A stretch of 64,000 bases of DNA from Pseudomonas libanensis (GCF_001439685.1 NZ_JYLH01000024.1:1-64000), one strand, 5' to 3'; shown: positions 20,146 to 28,900, counted from the first letter of the stretch. Notes: generated by a model not told the origin, from the sequence alone. Numbers and translations: made by a program.

Positions 20146-21270
20146 ATGCGTGATCCAGCCCCTTCTGACACACAAAAGAAGCGCGTCATCGTCGGCATGT
20201 CCGGCGGCGTGGATTCTTCCGTTTCCGCCGTTCTGCTCATGGAGCAGGGTTATGAGGTGGAAGGCCTGTTCATGAAGAACTGGGAAGAAGACGATGGAAC
20301 GGAATATTGCACCGCCATGGACGACCTGGCGGACGCCCAGGCCGTGTGCGACAAGATCGGCATCAAGCTGCACACCGCCAACTTCGCCGCCGAGTACTGG
20401 GACAACGTGTTCGAACACTTCCTGGCCGAATACAAGGCCGGGCGCACACCGAACCCGGACATCCTGTGCAACCGCGAGATCAAGTTCAAGGCGTTCCTCG
20501 ACTACGCCATGATGCTCGGCGCCGACCTGATTGCCACTGGCCACTACGTGCGCCGTCGCGATATCGATGGCCGCACCGAACTGCTCAAGGGCCTGGACCC
20601 GAACAAGGACCAGAGCTACTTCCTGCACGCCGTCGGCGGTGAACAGATCGCCAAGACCCTGTTCCCGGTGGGCGAGTTGGAAAAGCCTGAGGTGCGCAAG
20701 ATTGCCGAGAAACACGGCCTGGCCACTGCCAAGAAGAAAGACTCCACCGGGATCTGCTTTATCGGCGAGCGCCGCTTCAGCGATTTCCTCAAGCAGTACC
20801 TGCCGGCGCAGCCGGGTGAAATCAAGACCACCGAAGGCGAAGTGATCGGCCGCCACCACGGCCTGATGTACCACACCATCGGCCAGCGCCAGGGCCTGGG
20901 CATCGGCGGCTTGAAAGATGCAGGCGAAGAGCCGTGGTACGTGCTGGTCAAGGACCTGGAAAACAATGTGCTGATCGTCGGCCAGGGCAACGAGCACCCA
21001 CTGCTGTTCTCCGGCGCCCTGCTCGCTTCCGAGATCTACTGGGTCAACCCGATCGACTTGAGCACGCCGCGTCGCCTGACCGCCAAGGTGCGCTATCGCC
21101 AGAGCGACCAGCCTTGCACCCTGGAGAAAACCGCCACGGGCTACCGTGCCACCTTCGATGACCCGCAACGCGCGGTCACTCCTGGCCAGTCCGTGGTGTT
21201 CTATGACGGCGAAATCTGCCTGGGCGGCGGCGTGATTGAAGTCGCGCAAGCCTGGAGCAACCCGGCATGA
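20146..21270 (+). CDS. mnmA: tRNA-specific 2-thiouridylase MnmA
   Basis: Thiolates U34 of Lys, Glu and Gln tRNAs. 374 residues, full length. The PP-loop is VIVGMSGGVDSSVSAVLL (residues ~14-31). Two catalytic cysteines lie in NPDILCNREIKFK and DSTGICFIGER. Start ATG of MRDPAPSDTQKKR. hflD follows with a 4-base ATGA overlap, and purB lies further downstream: the conserved mnmA-hflD-purB arrangement. Confidence 0.97.
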   Translation: MRDPAPSDTQKKRVIVGMSGGVDSSVSAVLLMEQGYEVEGLFMKNWEEDDGTEYCTAMDDLADAQAVCDKIGIKLHTANFAAEYWDNVFEHFLAEYKAGRTPNPDILCNREIKFKAFLDYAMMLGADLIATGHYVRRRDIDGRTELLKGLDPNKDQSYFLHAVGGEQIAKTLFPVGELEKPEVRKIAEKHGLATAKKKDSTGICFIGERRFSDFLKQYLPAQPGEIKTTEGEVIGRHHGLMYHTIGQRQGLGIGGLKDAGEEPWYVLVKDLENNVLIVGQGNEHPLLFSGALLASEIYWVNPIDLSTPRRLTAKVRYRQSDQPCTLEKTATGYRATFDDPQRAVTPGQSVVFYDGEICLGGGVIEVAQAWSNPA

Positions 21271-21890
21271 GCCCGACCCAGGAGCAATTGACCGCACTCG
21301 GCGGGGTATTTCTCGCCGCCGTGCTGGTGGACAAGATCGCCAAGACCGGCCAGGTTACTGAAGCCGGCCTGGCCTGCATGCTCGGCAGCCTGCTGATTCG
21401 CGACCCCAAGGACACCCTGGAGGTCTATGGCGGTGACGACCTGGCCCTGCGCGAAGGTTATCGTGCACTGATCGGCGCCCTGGAGCGCGACCCCAGCACC
21501 TTGCAGCGCGAGCCATTGCGCTATGCCTTGTCGATGCTCGGCCTTGAGCGCCAATTGGCCAAGCGTGACGACATGCTGGAAACCATCGGCAAGCGCCTGC
21601 CGCAGATCCAGTCCCAGGTGGAACACTTCGGCCCGGCCCACGAAAACGTGATCGCTGCCTGTGGCGCGTTGTACCAGGACACCTTAAGCACCTTGCGCCA
21701 ACGTATCCAGGTGCACGGCGACATGCGCAACCTGCAACAACCCAACAACGCCTCGAAAATCCGCGCGCTGCTCCTGGCCGGTATTCGCTCGGCGCGGTTG
21801 TGGCGGCAGTTGGGCGGTCATCGCTGGCAGCTGGTGATCAGCCGGCGCAAATTGCTCAAAGAGCTTTACCCGTTGATGCGCAACGAATAA
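21267..21890 (+). CDS. hflD: High frequency lysogenization protein HflD homolog
   Basis: 207-residue helical, membrane-associated protein. In E. coli HflD binds lambda CII; its cellular role remains unclear. Recognised by QLTALGGVFLAAVLVDKIAKTG, ERQLAKRDDMLETIGKRLP and the C-terminal RSARLWRQLGGHRWQLVISRRKLLKEL. It overlaps mnmA by 4 bases and is followed by a terminator before purB. Confidence 0.94.
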   Translation: MSPTQEQLTALGGVFLAAVLVDKIAKTGQVTEAGLACMLGSLLIRDPKDTLEVYGGDDLALREGYRALIGALERDPSTLQREPLRYALSMLGLERQLAKRDDMLETIGKRLPQIQSQVEHFGPAHENVIAACGALYQDTLSTLRQRIQVHGDMRNLQQPNNASKIRALLLAGIRSARLWRQLGGHRWQLVISRRKLLKELYPLMRNE

Positions 21891-21930
21891 GTCGCAGCGA
21901 CAGACCCATTTCAAGCCGTTACGCGTAATA

Positions 21931-21965
21931 CGCCGGTCAGTTGGCAACGGACCGGCGGATTTTTT
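21931..21965 (+). terminator. Rho-independent terminator after hflD
   Basis: CGCCGGT and ACCGGCG arms (21931-21937, 21951-21957), then GATTTTTT. It lies 50 bases upstream of purB, so purB probably has its own promoter or depends on read-through. Confidence 0.85.
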
Positions 21966-22015
21966 CATGTATGATACGCGCCCCATTTCGTTGCCCGACT
22001 GTCCGAGAACACCCC

Positions 22016-23386
22016 ATGCAGCTCTCTTCGCTCACTGCGGTTTCCCCTGTTGACGGCCGCTACGCCGGCAAAACCCAGGCCCTGCGCCCTATTTTCAGCG
22101 AATACGGCCTGATCCGTGCCCGCGTTCTGGTTGAAGTGCGCTGGCTCCAGCGCCTGGCCGCTCACCCCGCCATCAGCGAAGTGCCGGCATTTTCGGCCGA
22201 GGCCAACGCTGTATTGAACACCCTGGCGGAAAACTTCTCCCTGGAGCACGCCGAGCGTGTGAAAGAGATCGAGCGCACCACCAACCACGACGTCAAAGCC
22301 ATCGAATACCTGCTCAAGGAGCAAGCGGCCAAACTGCCGGAACTGGCCCAGGTCAGCGAGTTCATCCACTTTGCCTGCACCAGCGAGGACATCAACAACC
22401 TGTCCCACGCCCTGATGCTGCGTGAAGGCCGCGATGACGTCATGCTGCCCCTGATGCGCCAGACTGCCGAAGCCATCCGTGAGCTGGCGATCCGTTTCGC
22501 CGCCGTGCCAATGTTGTCGCGCACCCATGGCCAGCCGGCGTCGCCGACCACCCTGGGCAAGGAACTGGCCAACGTGGTGTACCGCCTGGAGCGCCAGATT
22601 GCCCAGGTCGCCGCCGTGCCTTTGCTGGGCAAGATCAACGGCGCCGTGGGCAACTACAACGCCCACCTGTCGGCCTACCCTGAGATCGACTGGGAAGCCA
22701 ACGCCCGCGCCTTCATCGAAGACGAGCTGGGCCTGGGCTTCAACCCGTACACCACGCAGATCGAACCCCACGACTACATCGCCGAGCTGTTCGACGCCAT
22801 TGCGCGCTTCAACACCATCCTGATCGACTTCGATCGCGATATCTGGGGCTACATTTCCCTGGGCTATTTCAAGCAGCGCACCATTGCCGGTGAAATCGGT
22901 TCGTCGACCATGCCGCACAAGGTCAACCCGATCGACTTCGAAAACTCCGAAGGCAACCTGGGTATCGCCAACGCCCTGTTCCAGCACCTGGCCAGCAAGT
23001 TGCCGATCTCCCGCTGGCAGCGCGACCTGACCGACTCCACCGTATTGCGCAACCTCGGTGTCGGCTTTGCCCACAGCGTGATCGCGTATGAAGCCAGCCT
23101 CAAAGGCATCAGCAAGCTGGAGCTCAACGAGCAGAAGATCGCCGCTGACCTGGACGCCTGCTGGGAAGTATTGGCCGAGCCGATCCAGACCGTGATGCGC
23201 CGCTACAACATCGAAAACCCCTACGAGAAGCTCAAGGAGTTGACGCGCGGCAAGGGCATCAGCCCCGAAGCACTGCAAACTTTCATTGACGGCCTGGACA
23301 TGCCAGCCGCCGCCAAGGCCGAGCTGAAACTGCTCACCCCGGCCAACTACATCGGTAACGCTGTAGAGCAAGCCAAGCGCATCTGA
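22016..23386 (+). CDS. purB: Adenylosuccinate lyase
   Basis: Acts twice in purine synthesis (SAICAR to AICAR; adenylosuccinate to AMP). 456 residues from MQLSSLTAVSPVDGRYAGKT; an open frame 25 codons upstream overlaps the terminator and is rejected. The fumarase-superfamily signature GEIGSSTMPHKVNPIDFEN is present near residue 295, and TSEDINNLSHALML and LSRTHGQPASPTTLGKE mark the active site. Confidence 0.98.
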   Translation: MQLSSLTAVSPVDGRYAGKTQALRPIFSEYGLIRARVLVEVRWLQRLAAHPAISEVPAFSAEANAVLNTLAENFSLEHAERVKEIERTTNHDVKAIEYLLKEQAAKLPELAQVSEFIHFACTSEDINNLSHALMLREGRDDVMLPLMRQTAEAIRELAIRFAAVPMLSRTHGQPASPTTLGKELANVVYRLERQIAQVAAVPLLGKINGAVGNYNAHLSAYPEIDWEANARAFIEDELGLGFNPYTTQIEPHDYIAELFDAIARFNTILIDFDRDIWGYISLGYFKQRTIAGEIGSSTMPHKVNPIDFENSEGNLGIANALFQHLASKLPISRWQRDLTDSTVLRNLGVGFAHSVIAYEASLKGISKLELNEQKIAADLDACWEVLAEPIQTVMRRYNIENPYEKLKELTRGKGISPEALQTFIDGLDMPAAAKAELKLLTPANYIGNAVEQAKRI

Positions 23387-23405
23387 TTCAAGCAAGCCCC
23401 TTTGA

Positions 23406-23431
23406 GACGCCCGGCCGCGCCGGGCGTTTTT
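23406..23431 (+). terminator. Rho-independent terminator after purB
   Basis: ACGCCCGG-CCG-CGCCGGGCGT-type stem followed by TTTTTA, 20 bases after the purB stop. Confidence 0.88.
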
Positions 23432-23470
23432 ATTCCTGTCTTAAAAGTGCTTTTTTTCAATAGGTTACAC

Positions 23471-24637
23471 ATGAATCCTGACATTCCTCTTCAACTTCTG
23501 GGCGGCATCACGGCACGGGAATTCCTGCGCGACTACTGGCAGAAAAAGCCGCTGCTGATCCGCCAGGCCATCCCTGATTTCGAAAGCCCGATTGACGCCG
23601 ACGAACTCGCCGGCCTGGCCCTGGAAGAAGAAGTCGAGTCGCGCCTGGTGATCGAACACGGCGAACGCCCGTGGGAGCTGCGTCGCGGCCCGTTCGCCGA
23701 AGACGCCTTCAGCACCCTGCCTGAGCGTGAGTGGACCTTGCTGGTGCAAGCGGTCGACCAGTTCGTGCCGGAAGTAGCGGAACTGCTGGAGCACTTCCGC
23801 TTCCTGCCGAGCTGGCGCATCGACGATGTGATGATCAGCTTCGCCGCGCCGGGCGGCAGCGTCGGCCCGCACTTCGACAACTACGACGTGTTCCTGCTGC
23901 AAGCCCAAGGCAAGCGCAACTGGAAGATCGGCCAGATGTGCAGCTCCGAAAGCCCGCTGCTGCAACACGCCGACCTGCGCATTCTGGCCGAATTCGAAGA
24001 GACCGCCGAATGGGTGCTGGAACCGGGCGACATGCTCTACCTGCCGCCGCGCCTCGCTCATTTCGGCATTGCCGAAGATGACTGCATGACTTACTCGGTG
24101 GGCTTCCGCGCCCCAAGCGCCGCTGAAGTGCTGACCCACTTCACCGACTTCCTCAGCCAGTACCTGACGGATGAAGAACGCTACACCGACGCCGACGCCC
24201 AGCCAGTCAGCGACCCGCACCAGATCCAGGGCGACGCCCTCGACCGACTCAAGGGCCTTTTGGCCGAACACATGAGCGACGAGCGCATGCTGTTGACCTG
24301 GTTCGGCCAGTTCATGACCGAACCGCGCTACCCCGAACTGGTAGCCGGCGAAGAGCTGGGCGAAGAGGATTTCATCAGCAGCCTGCAAGACGGCGCGATC
24401 CTGGTGCGCAACCCAAGCGCTCGCCTGGCGTGGTCCGAAGTCGATGACGATGTACTGCTATTTGCCAGTGGCCAGAGCCGTTACCTGCCAGGCAAGCTGC
24501 GTGAGCTGCTGAAGCTGGTGTGCTCGGCCGATGCGTTGCACAGCGAGAACCTCGGCGACTGGTTGGCGGACGAAGACGGCCGCGACCTGCTGTGCGAATT
24601 GGTCAAGCAAGGCAGCCTGGGGTTTGCGGATGAATAA
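23471..24637 (+). CDS. roxA: JmjC-type 50S ribosomal protein L16 arginine hydroxylase (RoxA/YcfD)
   Basis: 2-oxoglutarate/Fe(II) oxygenase of the ribosomal oxygenase group; E. coli YcfD hydroxylates an arginine of L16. 388 residues from MNPDIPLQLLGG. The Fe ligands are visible as His134 and Asp136 (GPHFDNYDVF) and His197 (PPRLAHFGIAEDD). A winged-helix-like C-terminal domain follows (about 230-388). Located after purB as in P. aeruginosa. Its last codons overlap the GNAT gene by 8 bases. Confidence 0.93.
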   Translation: MNPDIPLQLLGGITAREFLRDYWQKKPLLIRQAIPDFESPIDADELAGLALEEEVESRLVIEHGERPWELRRGPFAEDAFSTLPEREWTLLVQAVDQFVPEVAELLEHFRFLPSWRIDDVMISFAAPGGSVGPHFDNYDVFLLQAQGKRNWKIGQMCSSESPLLQHADLRILAEFEETAEWVLEPGDMLYLPPRLAHFGIAEDDCMTYSVGFRAPSAAEVLTHFTDFLSQYLTDEERYTDADAQPVSDPHQIQGDALDRLKGLLAEHMSDERMLLTWFGQFMTEPRYPELVAGEELGEEDFISSLQDGAILVRNPSARLAWSEVDDDVLLFASGQSRYLPGKLRELLKLVCSADALHSENLGDWLADEDGRDLLCELVKQGSLGFADE

Positions 24638-25052
24638 GATTCACGTAAGTGTCGCGGACTGGCAAAAGGATATCGCCGAGATTCGGCGCATTCGTGAAGC
24701 GGTATTTATCGCTGAACAATCGGTTCCGCCTGAACTGGAGTGGGACGCGGACGACGCTGGCGCCATGCATTTCCTCGCATTTGAAGGCGACTTTCCCATT
24801 GGTACCGCGCGCCTGCTGCCCAGCGGCGAAATTGGTCGCGTGTCGGTGCTCAAGGATTGGCGCGGCTTGAAGGTGGGCGACAAGCTGATGGAAGCGGTGA
24901 TTGACGTGGCTGAAAAGCGTGGTCAGACCAAGCAGTTTCTCAGTGCGCAGGTGTATGCGGCGCCGTTTTATGAGCGGTTGGGTTTCAAGATCGTCAGCGA
25001 TGAGTTTCTTGAAGTCGGGATTCCGCATGTGGACATGGTGCGCGAGGGCTGA
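24630..25052 (+). CDS. GNAT-family N-acetyltransferase
   Basis: 140-residue acetyltransferase with the GNAT core: motif A region GRVSVLKDWRGLKVGDKLMEAVIDVAE-type (residues ~68-94, acetyl-CoA pyrophosphate loop) and the terminal AAPFYERLGFKIVSDEFLEVGIPHVDM. The ElaA-like subgroup is suggested by this C-terminal sequence. Start ATG of MNKIHVSVADW overlaps the roxA stop by 8 bases, so the two are translationally coupled. Substrate unknown. Confidence 0.9.
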   Translation: MNKIHVSVADWQKDIAEIRRIREAVFIAEQSVPPELEWDADDAGAMHFLAFEGDFPIGTARLLPSGEIGRVSVLKDWRGLKVGDKLMEAVIDVAEKRGQTKQFLSAQVYAAPFYERLGFKIVSDEFLEVGIPHVDMVREG

Positions 25053-25068
25053 AGACCGCGTCGCCTTT

Positions 25069-25152
25069 ATCGCAGGCAAGCCAGCTCCCACATTTGACTG
25101 CATTCCAAGGGATGTATTCGGTCAAGGGTGGGAGCTGGCTTGCCTGCGATAG
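25069..25152. repeat. REPIN, TTGCCTGCGAT type
   Basis: ATCGCAGGCAAGCCAGCTCC, then about 40 bases later the inverted copy GGAGCTGGCTTGCCTGCGAT. It lies between the GNAT gene and the following hairpin. Confidence 0.9.
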
Positions 25153-25170
25153 CTATTTCAGCAACACCCT

Positions 25171-25196
25171 AAATGCCCTGCCATGTCAGGGCATTT
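25171..25196 (+). terminator. Terminator after the GNAT gene
   Basis: AAATGCCCTG-CCATGT-CAGGGCATTTTG, a perfect 10-base stem with a short T tail. A-run upstream also allows function on the minus strand. Confidence 0.8.
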
Positions 25197-25276
25197 TGCC
25201 GTCTACGATTCAACTTGCGCCCCGCCAGGCCGACAAACTGGCACTATCAAGCAAATGACTCGCAGAGATAACGGAC

Positions 25277-26014
25277 ATGTCCCTACGCACCCTGCTCACC
25301 GCCCTCCTCCTGACCGCCAGCGTTTCGGCCATGGCCGACACCCAAGTCGTCAACCTGAGCAACCGCACCAGCGCCGACCTGCTGCCTGTAGCCCAGAACT
25401 TCATCGGCAAGGACGGCACTGTCAGCGCCTACGGCAACCAGTTGATCGTCAATGCACAGCCCGACAAGATCGAGGGCTTGCGCACCTTGCTCTCACAATT
25501 GGACTCACCGGCCAAGCGCCTGCTGATCACCGTCGACACCAACGAAAATAACCAGCAGAACAGCGGTGACAGCCAAACGCGCATCATCAGTTACGGCACC
25601 ACCAGCCGTGATGGCGGTATTCAGCAGATCCAGGCCAGCGAAGGCGTGCCAGCGTTGATCCAAGTGGGCCAGAGCGTGCCGCTGACGACTACACAGCAGG
25701 ACAGCTACGGGCGCCTGCAGAACCAGACCCAGTATCGCAACGTTACCCAGGGTTTCTACGTGACCGCCAGCGTCACCGGTGAGACCGTACACCTGGCCAT
25801 CAGTACCAACCGTGACCGCATGAGCCAGGAACGTCCCGATGTAGTGAACGTGCAGAGTACCGACACAACCGTCAGCGGGCGCCTGGGCGAATGGATCACG
25901 CTGGCGGGCATCAATCGTGAAACCCAGGCCGATAAATCCTCTACAACCCGCAGCTATTCTACTCAGGGCCGCGATGACCTGACTTTGCGGGTCAAGGTCG
26001 ACACCCTGAACTGA
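25277..26014 (+). CDS. Small exported secretin-like protein
   Basis: 245 residues with a Sec signal peptide (MSLRTLLTALLLTASVSAMA, cleaved near A20). The next part (about 21-85, VVNLSNRTSADLLPVAQNFIG and AYGNQLIVNAQPDKI) resembles the N1/secretin N-terminal ring domain. The remainder (SEGVPALIQVGQSVPLT, GFYVTASVTGETVHLAIS, WITLAGINRE) resembles part of the secretin core. It is much shorter than true secretins, and no type II, III or IV secretion genes are nearby. Probably a periplasmic or outer-membrane protein of unknown role, conserved before aceA in related Pseudomonas by my recollection. Confidence 0.75.
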   Translation: MSLRTLLTALLLTASVSAMADTQVVNLSNRTSADLLPVAQNFIGKDGTVSAYGNQLIVNAQPDKIEGLRTLLSQLDSPAKRLLITVDTNENNQQNSGDSQTRIISYGTTSRDGGIQQIQASEGVPALIQVGQSVPLTTTQQDSYGRLQNQTQYRNVTQGFYVTASVTGETVHLAISTNRDRMSQERPDVVNVQSTDTTVSGRLGEWITLAGINRETQADKSSTTRSYSTQGRDDLTLRVKVDTLN

Positions 26015-26054
26015 AGCACCGAAAACTGACTGATGAGTCGTATGAGACTAAAGA

Positions 26055-26080
26055 TGTAGTGCCTGAAAAAAAGCACTACA
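26055..26080. promoter_or_regulatory. Inverted repeat TGTAGTGC-N10-GCACTACA upstream of aceA (candidate RccR operator)
   Basis: Perfect 8-base arms, 10-base spacer. It immediately precedes a promoter-like sequence at 26087-26115. RccR, an RpiR-family regulator of Pseudomonas carbon metabolism, is reported to control the glyoxylate shunt, and I recall TGTAGT/ACTACA half-sites for it. The assignment is from memory, so moderate. Confidence 0.5.
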
Positions 26081-26086
26081 AACCAT

Positions 26087-26115
26087 TTGACGATCCAAAA
26101 AAGCATGGGCATGAT
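26087..26115 (+). promoter_or_regulatory. Candidate sigma-70 promoter for aceA
   Basis: TTGACG (5 of 6 consensus), a 17-base spacer and CATGAT (4 of 6). Transcription would start near 26122, giving a leader of about 390 bases before aceA. No credible gene is seen in 26015-26508; a GTG-initiated frame at 26059-26415 has no recognisable features. Confidence 0.45.
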
Positions 26116-26508
26116 GGCCTCGCTCCCGCTAATCAGGGGCCCTGGCAAGGGCCTTCGGATCGCCGCTCCAAGCTACCCACCCGAGCCGATTCGTGTCTGT
26201 ACCGCCCACAAGGCGTGTTTGACGAGGTTGCGACTGGAACGAAGTTGTCCCGAGGGACGGAAGCTAACCAGGTAACCCGGCTACACACTGATGGATCGTA
26301 CAAAGGCCCACGACGCCCGAAGACCGTTCGCAGTTTGCCTTTACCTGCTCAACTCCGCCTTGAGCCACTCGTTCATCCCGTCGCCTTCCCCGCCAAGTCC
26401 GGCTTGACCACCTGAGCTTCTGGTCAGCGAGCAGCCATCACCACGCATTCAATCCGTGGCTGGCAAATGGAATTTTCCACCTAGACCTATGCGACGAGGT
26501 TTTTCCCC

Positions 26509-27834
26509 ATGGCACTGACACGCGAACAGCAAATTGCAGCCCTTGAAAAAGATTGGGCTGAAAACCCACGCTGGAAAGGCGTGACCCGCGCTTATTCCGC
26601 TGCTGACGTCGTCCGCCTGCGTGGCTCGGTTCAACCTGAGCACACCTTTGCAAAACTCGGCGCCGAGAAGCTGTGGAACCTGGTCACCCAAGGCGCCAAG
26701 CCGTCCTTCCGTCCCGACAAAGATTTCGTCAACTGCATGGGTGCCCTCACTGGCGGCCAGGCAGTACAACAGGTAAAAGCCGGTATCCAGGCGATCTACC
26801 TGTCCGGCTGGCAAGTGGCAGCGGACAACAACTCCGCTGAATCCATGTACCCCGACCAATCGCTGTACCCGGTGGACTCGGTTCCAACCGTGGTCAAGCG
26901 CATCAACAACTCGTTCCGTCGTGCCGACCAGATCCAGTGGAAAGCCGGCAAGAACCCGGGCGATGAAGGCTACATCGACTACTTCGCCCCCATCGTGGCT
27001 GACGCCGAAGCCGGTTTCGGCGGCGTACTGAACGCCTACGAGCTGATGAAGAGCATGATCGAGGCTGGCGCTGCCGGCGTGCACTTCGAAGACCAGCTTG
27101 CGTCGGTGAAGAAATGCGGCCACATGGGCGGCAAGGTACTGGTACCGACCCAGGAAGCCGTACAAAAGCTGACCGCTGCCCGTTTGGCCGCTGACGTTGC
27201 CGGTACACCGACCATCATCCTGGCCCGTACCGATGCCAACGCCGCAGACCTGCTGACGTCGGACTGCGACCCGTACGACAAGCCGTTCGTCACCGGCGAA
27301 CGTACCCAGGAAGGCTTCTATAAAGTCCGCGCCGGCCTCGACCAAGCCATTGCCCGTGGCCTGGCCTACGCGCCTTACGCTGACCTGATCTGGTGCGAAA
27401 CCGCCAAGCCGGACCTGGACGAAGCCCGCCGCTTCGCCGAAGCGATCAAGAAGGAATACCCGGACCAACTGCTGTCCTACAACTGCTCGCCTTCCTTCAA
27501 CTGGAAGAAGAACCTGGACGACGCGACCATTGCCAAGTTCCAGCGCGAGCTGTCGGCCATGGGCTACAAGCACCAGTTCATTACCCTGGCAGGCATTCAC
27601 AACATGTGGCACAGCATGTTCAACCTGGCGCACGACTACGCCCGTAACGACATGACTGCCTACGTGAAGCTGCAAGAGCAGGAATTCGCTGACGCCGCCA
27701 AAGGCTACACCTTCGTGGCGCACCAGCAGGAAGTGGGCACTGGCTACTTCGACGACATGACCACCGTGATCCAGGGCGGTACTTCGTCGGTGACCGCGCT
27801 GACCGGTTCGACCGAAGAAGATCAGTTCCACTAA
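26509..27834 (+). CDS. aceA: Isocitrate lyase
   Basis: First enzyme of the glyoxylate shunt: isocitrate to succinate and glyoxylate. 441 residues, the short (E. coli-like) form. The catalytic loop is KKCGHMGGKVLVPTQEA (residues ~203-219), and other active-site segments are SGWQVAADNN, ARTDANAADLLTSDCDP and SYNCSPSFNWKKN. With icd and idh in the same window, all enzymes competing for isocitrate are encoded within about 14 kb. A terminator lies 60 bases downstream. Confidence 0.97.
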   Translation: MALTREQQIAALEKDWAENPRWKGVTRAYSAADVVRLRGSVQPEHTFAKLGAEKLWNLVTQGAKPSFRPDKDFVNCMGALTGGQAVQQVKAGIQAIYLSGWQVAADNNSAESMYPDQSLYPVDSVPTVVKRINNSFRRADQIQWKAGKNPGDEGYIDYFAPIVADAEAGFGGVLNAYELMKSMIEAGAAGVHFEDQLASVKKCGHMGGKVLVPTQEAVQKLTAARLAADVAGTPTIILARTDANAADLLTSDCDPYDKPFVTGERTQEGFYKVRAGLDQAIARGLAYAPYADLIWCETAKPDLDEARRFAEAIKKEYPDQLLSYNCSPSFNWKKNLDDATIAKFQRELSAMGYKHQFITLAGIHNMWHSMFNLAHDYARNDMTAYVKLQEQEFADAAKGYTFVAHQQEVGTGYFDDMTTVIQGGTSSVTALTGSTEEDQFH

Positions 27835-27896
27835 GCACCGCGTACACGGCCACTGCAGCCCCAAGGAAGACCTAACCGCAGTGCCGCACAACAATC

Positions 27897-27927
27897 ACGC
27901 CCCGACTGGTTCGGGGCGTTTTTTTTG
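27897..27927 (+). terminator. Rho-independent terminator after aceA
   Basis: ACGCCCCGA-CTGGT-TCGGGGCGT followed by eight T's. Confidence 0.93.
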
Positions 27928-27951
27928 CCTCGGGATCACCGAAAATCAAAG

Positions 27952-28038
27952 GTGGGAGCTGGCTTGCCTGCGATGGCGACGGGTCAGTGGCAGGTGTATC
28001 AGCTGATCCACCGCCATCGCAGGCAAGCCAGCTCCCAC
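27952..28038. repeat. REPIN, TTGCCTGCGAT type
   Basis: GTGGGAGCTGGCTTGCCTGC and the inverted ATCGCAGGCAAGCCAGCTCC about 40 bases later, between the aceA terminator and the nuo leader. Confidence 0.9.
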
Positions 28039-28476
28039 ATTGACCGCGCCCTACCCATAGGTTTTGCGCAAAACATTGATCCAGAGCGGTATCCGCGCAC
28101 ATCAAATCGGTTAAAAGAACCGTTGCGGCAACTAAGCGGCACTCAACCAAGTAACGGCAACTTCCCCCGCCACATGAGAAACCATCGCTTAAACCCCACG
28201 CAAACAATATTCATTATCATTTAGCGCTTAAAAACTTCGTTACAGCTTAAACAAAACATAATTGATGAAAAGCCCGCTAATGCCCACACTACAAGGGCTA
28301 CAGCTCCATAAAGGTGCACTATGTGCTTATTCCACCGAATAATTTCACCCCAGGAATTTTACTTGCCCGGTGTTTAGCCATAAAATCACCGCGATTGATT
28401 GCAGTGCGACATATCGTCACTGCATCGTTACTTTTTCGAGCTCAGAGACCTTTGCTCTCTGTTAAGGATTTCCAGC
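28039..28476 (+). promoter_or_regulatory. Upstream region and leader of the nuo operon
   Basis: About 440 bp, AT-rich relative to its surroundings, with no gene. It holds an inverted repeat CGGTT-AAAAG-AACCG (28108-28122) and a Fur-box-like AT-rich sequence at 28206-28224 (ATTATCATTT core; about 13 of 19 consensus matches on the minus strand). The shine-dalgarno TAAGGA is 8-9 bases before nuoA. No full ANR/FNR box was found, only TTGAT half-sites. Confidence 0.45.
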
Positions 28477-28890
28477 ATGACCGAAGCGACAGGACTCATG
28501 GCCCACAACTGGGGCTTTGCCATTTTCCTTCTCGGTGTTGTAGGCCTCTGCGCCTTCATGCTCGGCGTGTCCAGCCTCCTCGGGTCAAAAGCCTGGGGCC
28601 GCAGCAAAAACGAACCGTTCGAGTCCGGCATGCTGCCTACAGGTGGCGCCCGCTTGCGGCTCTCAGCCAAATTCTATCTGGTCGCGATGTTGTTCGTGAT
28701 CTTCGATATCGAAGCCCTCTTTCTCTTTGCATGGTCTGTGTCCGTCCGCGAAAGCGGCTGGACCGGGTTCGTCGAAGCTCTCGTTTTCATAGCAATTCTG
28801 TTGGCAGGTCTTGTCTACCTGTTCCGAGTGGGCGCCCTTGACTGGGCTCCGGAAGCTCGTCGCAAGCGGCAGGCGAAGCTGAAACAATGA
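28477..28890 (+). CDS. nuoA: NADH-quinone oxidoreductase subunit A
   Basis: Membrane-arm subunit of complex I. 137 residues with three hydrophobic segments (WGFAIFLLGVVGLCAFMLGV; FYLVAMLFVIFDIEALFLFAW; EALVFIAILLAGLVYLF). The conserved loop ENEPFESGM-type appears as KNEPFESGMLPTG. Start MTEATGLMAHN is chosen for its TAAGGA site; a frame 26 codons upstream is unsupported. First gene of the 13-gene nuo operon. Confidence 0.96.
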   Translation: MTEATGLMAHNWGFAIFLLGVVGLCAFMLGVSSLLGSKAWGRSKNEPFESGMLPTGGARLRLSAKFYLVAMLFVIFDIEALFLFAWSVSVRESGWTGFVEALVFIAILLAGLVYLFRVGALDWAPEARRKRQAKLKQ

Positions 28891-28900
28891 GGCTTTGGCA

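Noticed and set aside
26016..26080. Hammerhead-ribozyme-like sequence (CTGATGA, AGTC/GACT stem, AAAG)
   Set aside because: The invariant GAAA after stem II reads TAAA, and no cleavage triplet follows the next stem in the right place; the TGTAGTGC/GCACTACA stem is better explained as an operator.
26059..26415. GTG-initiated 118-codon frame before aceA
   Set aside because: No ribosome site, no recognisable motif, composition unlike neighbouring proteins, and it overlaps the probable promoter.
28039..28476. ANR/FNR box upstream of nuoA
   Set aside because: Only single TTGAT half-sites were found; no TTGAT-N4-ATCAA.
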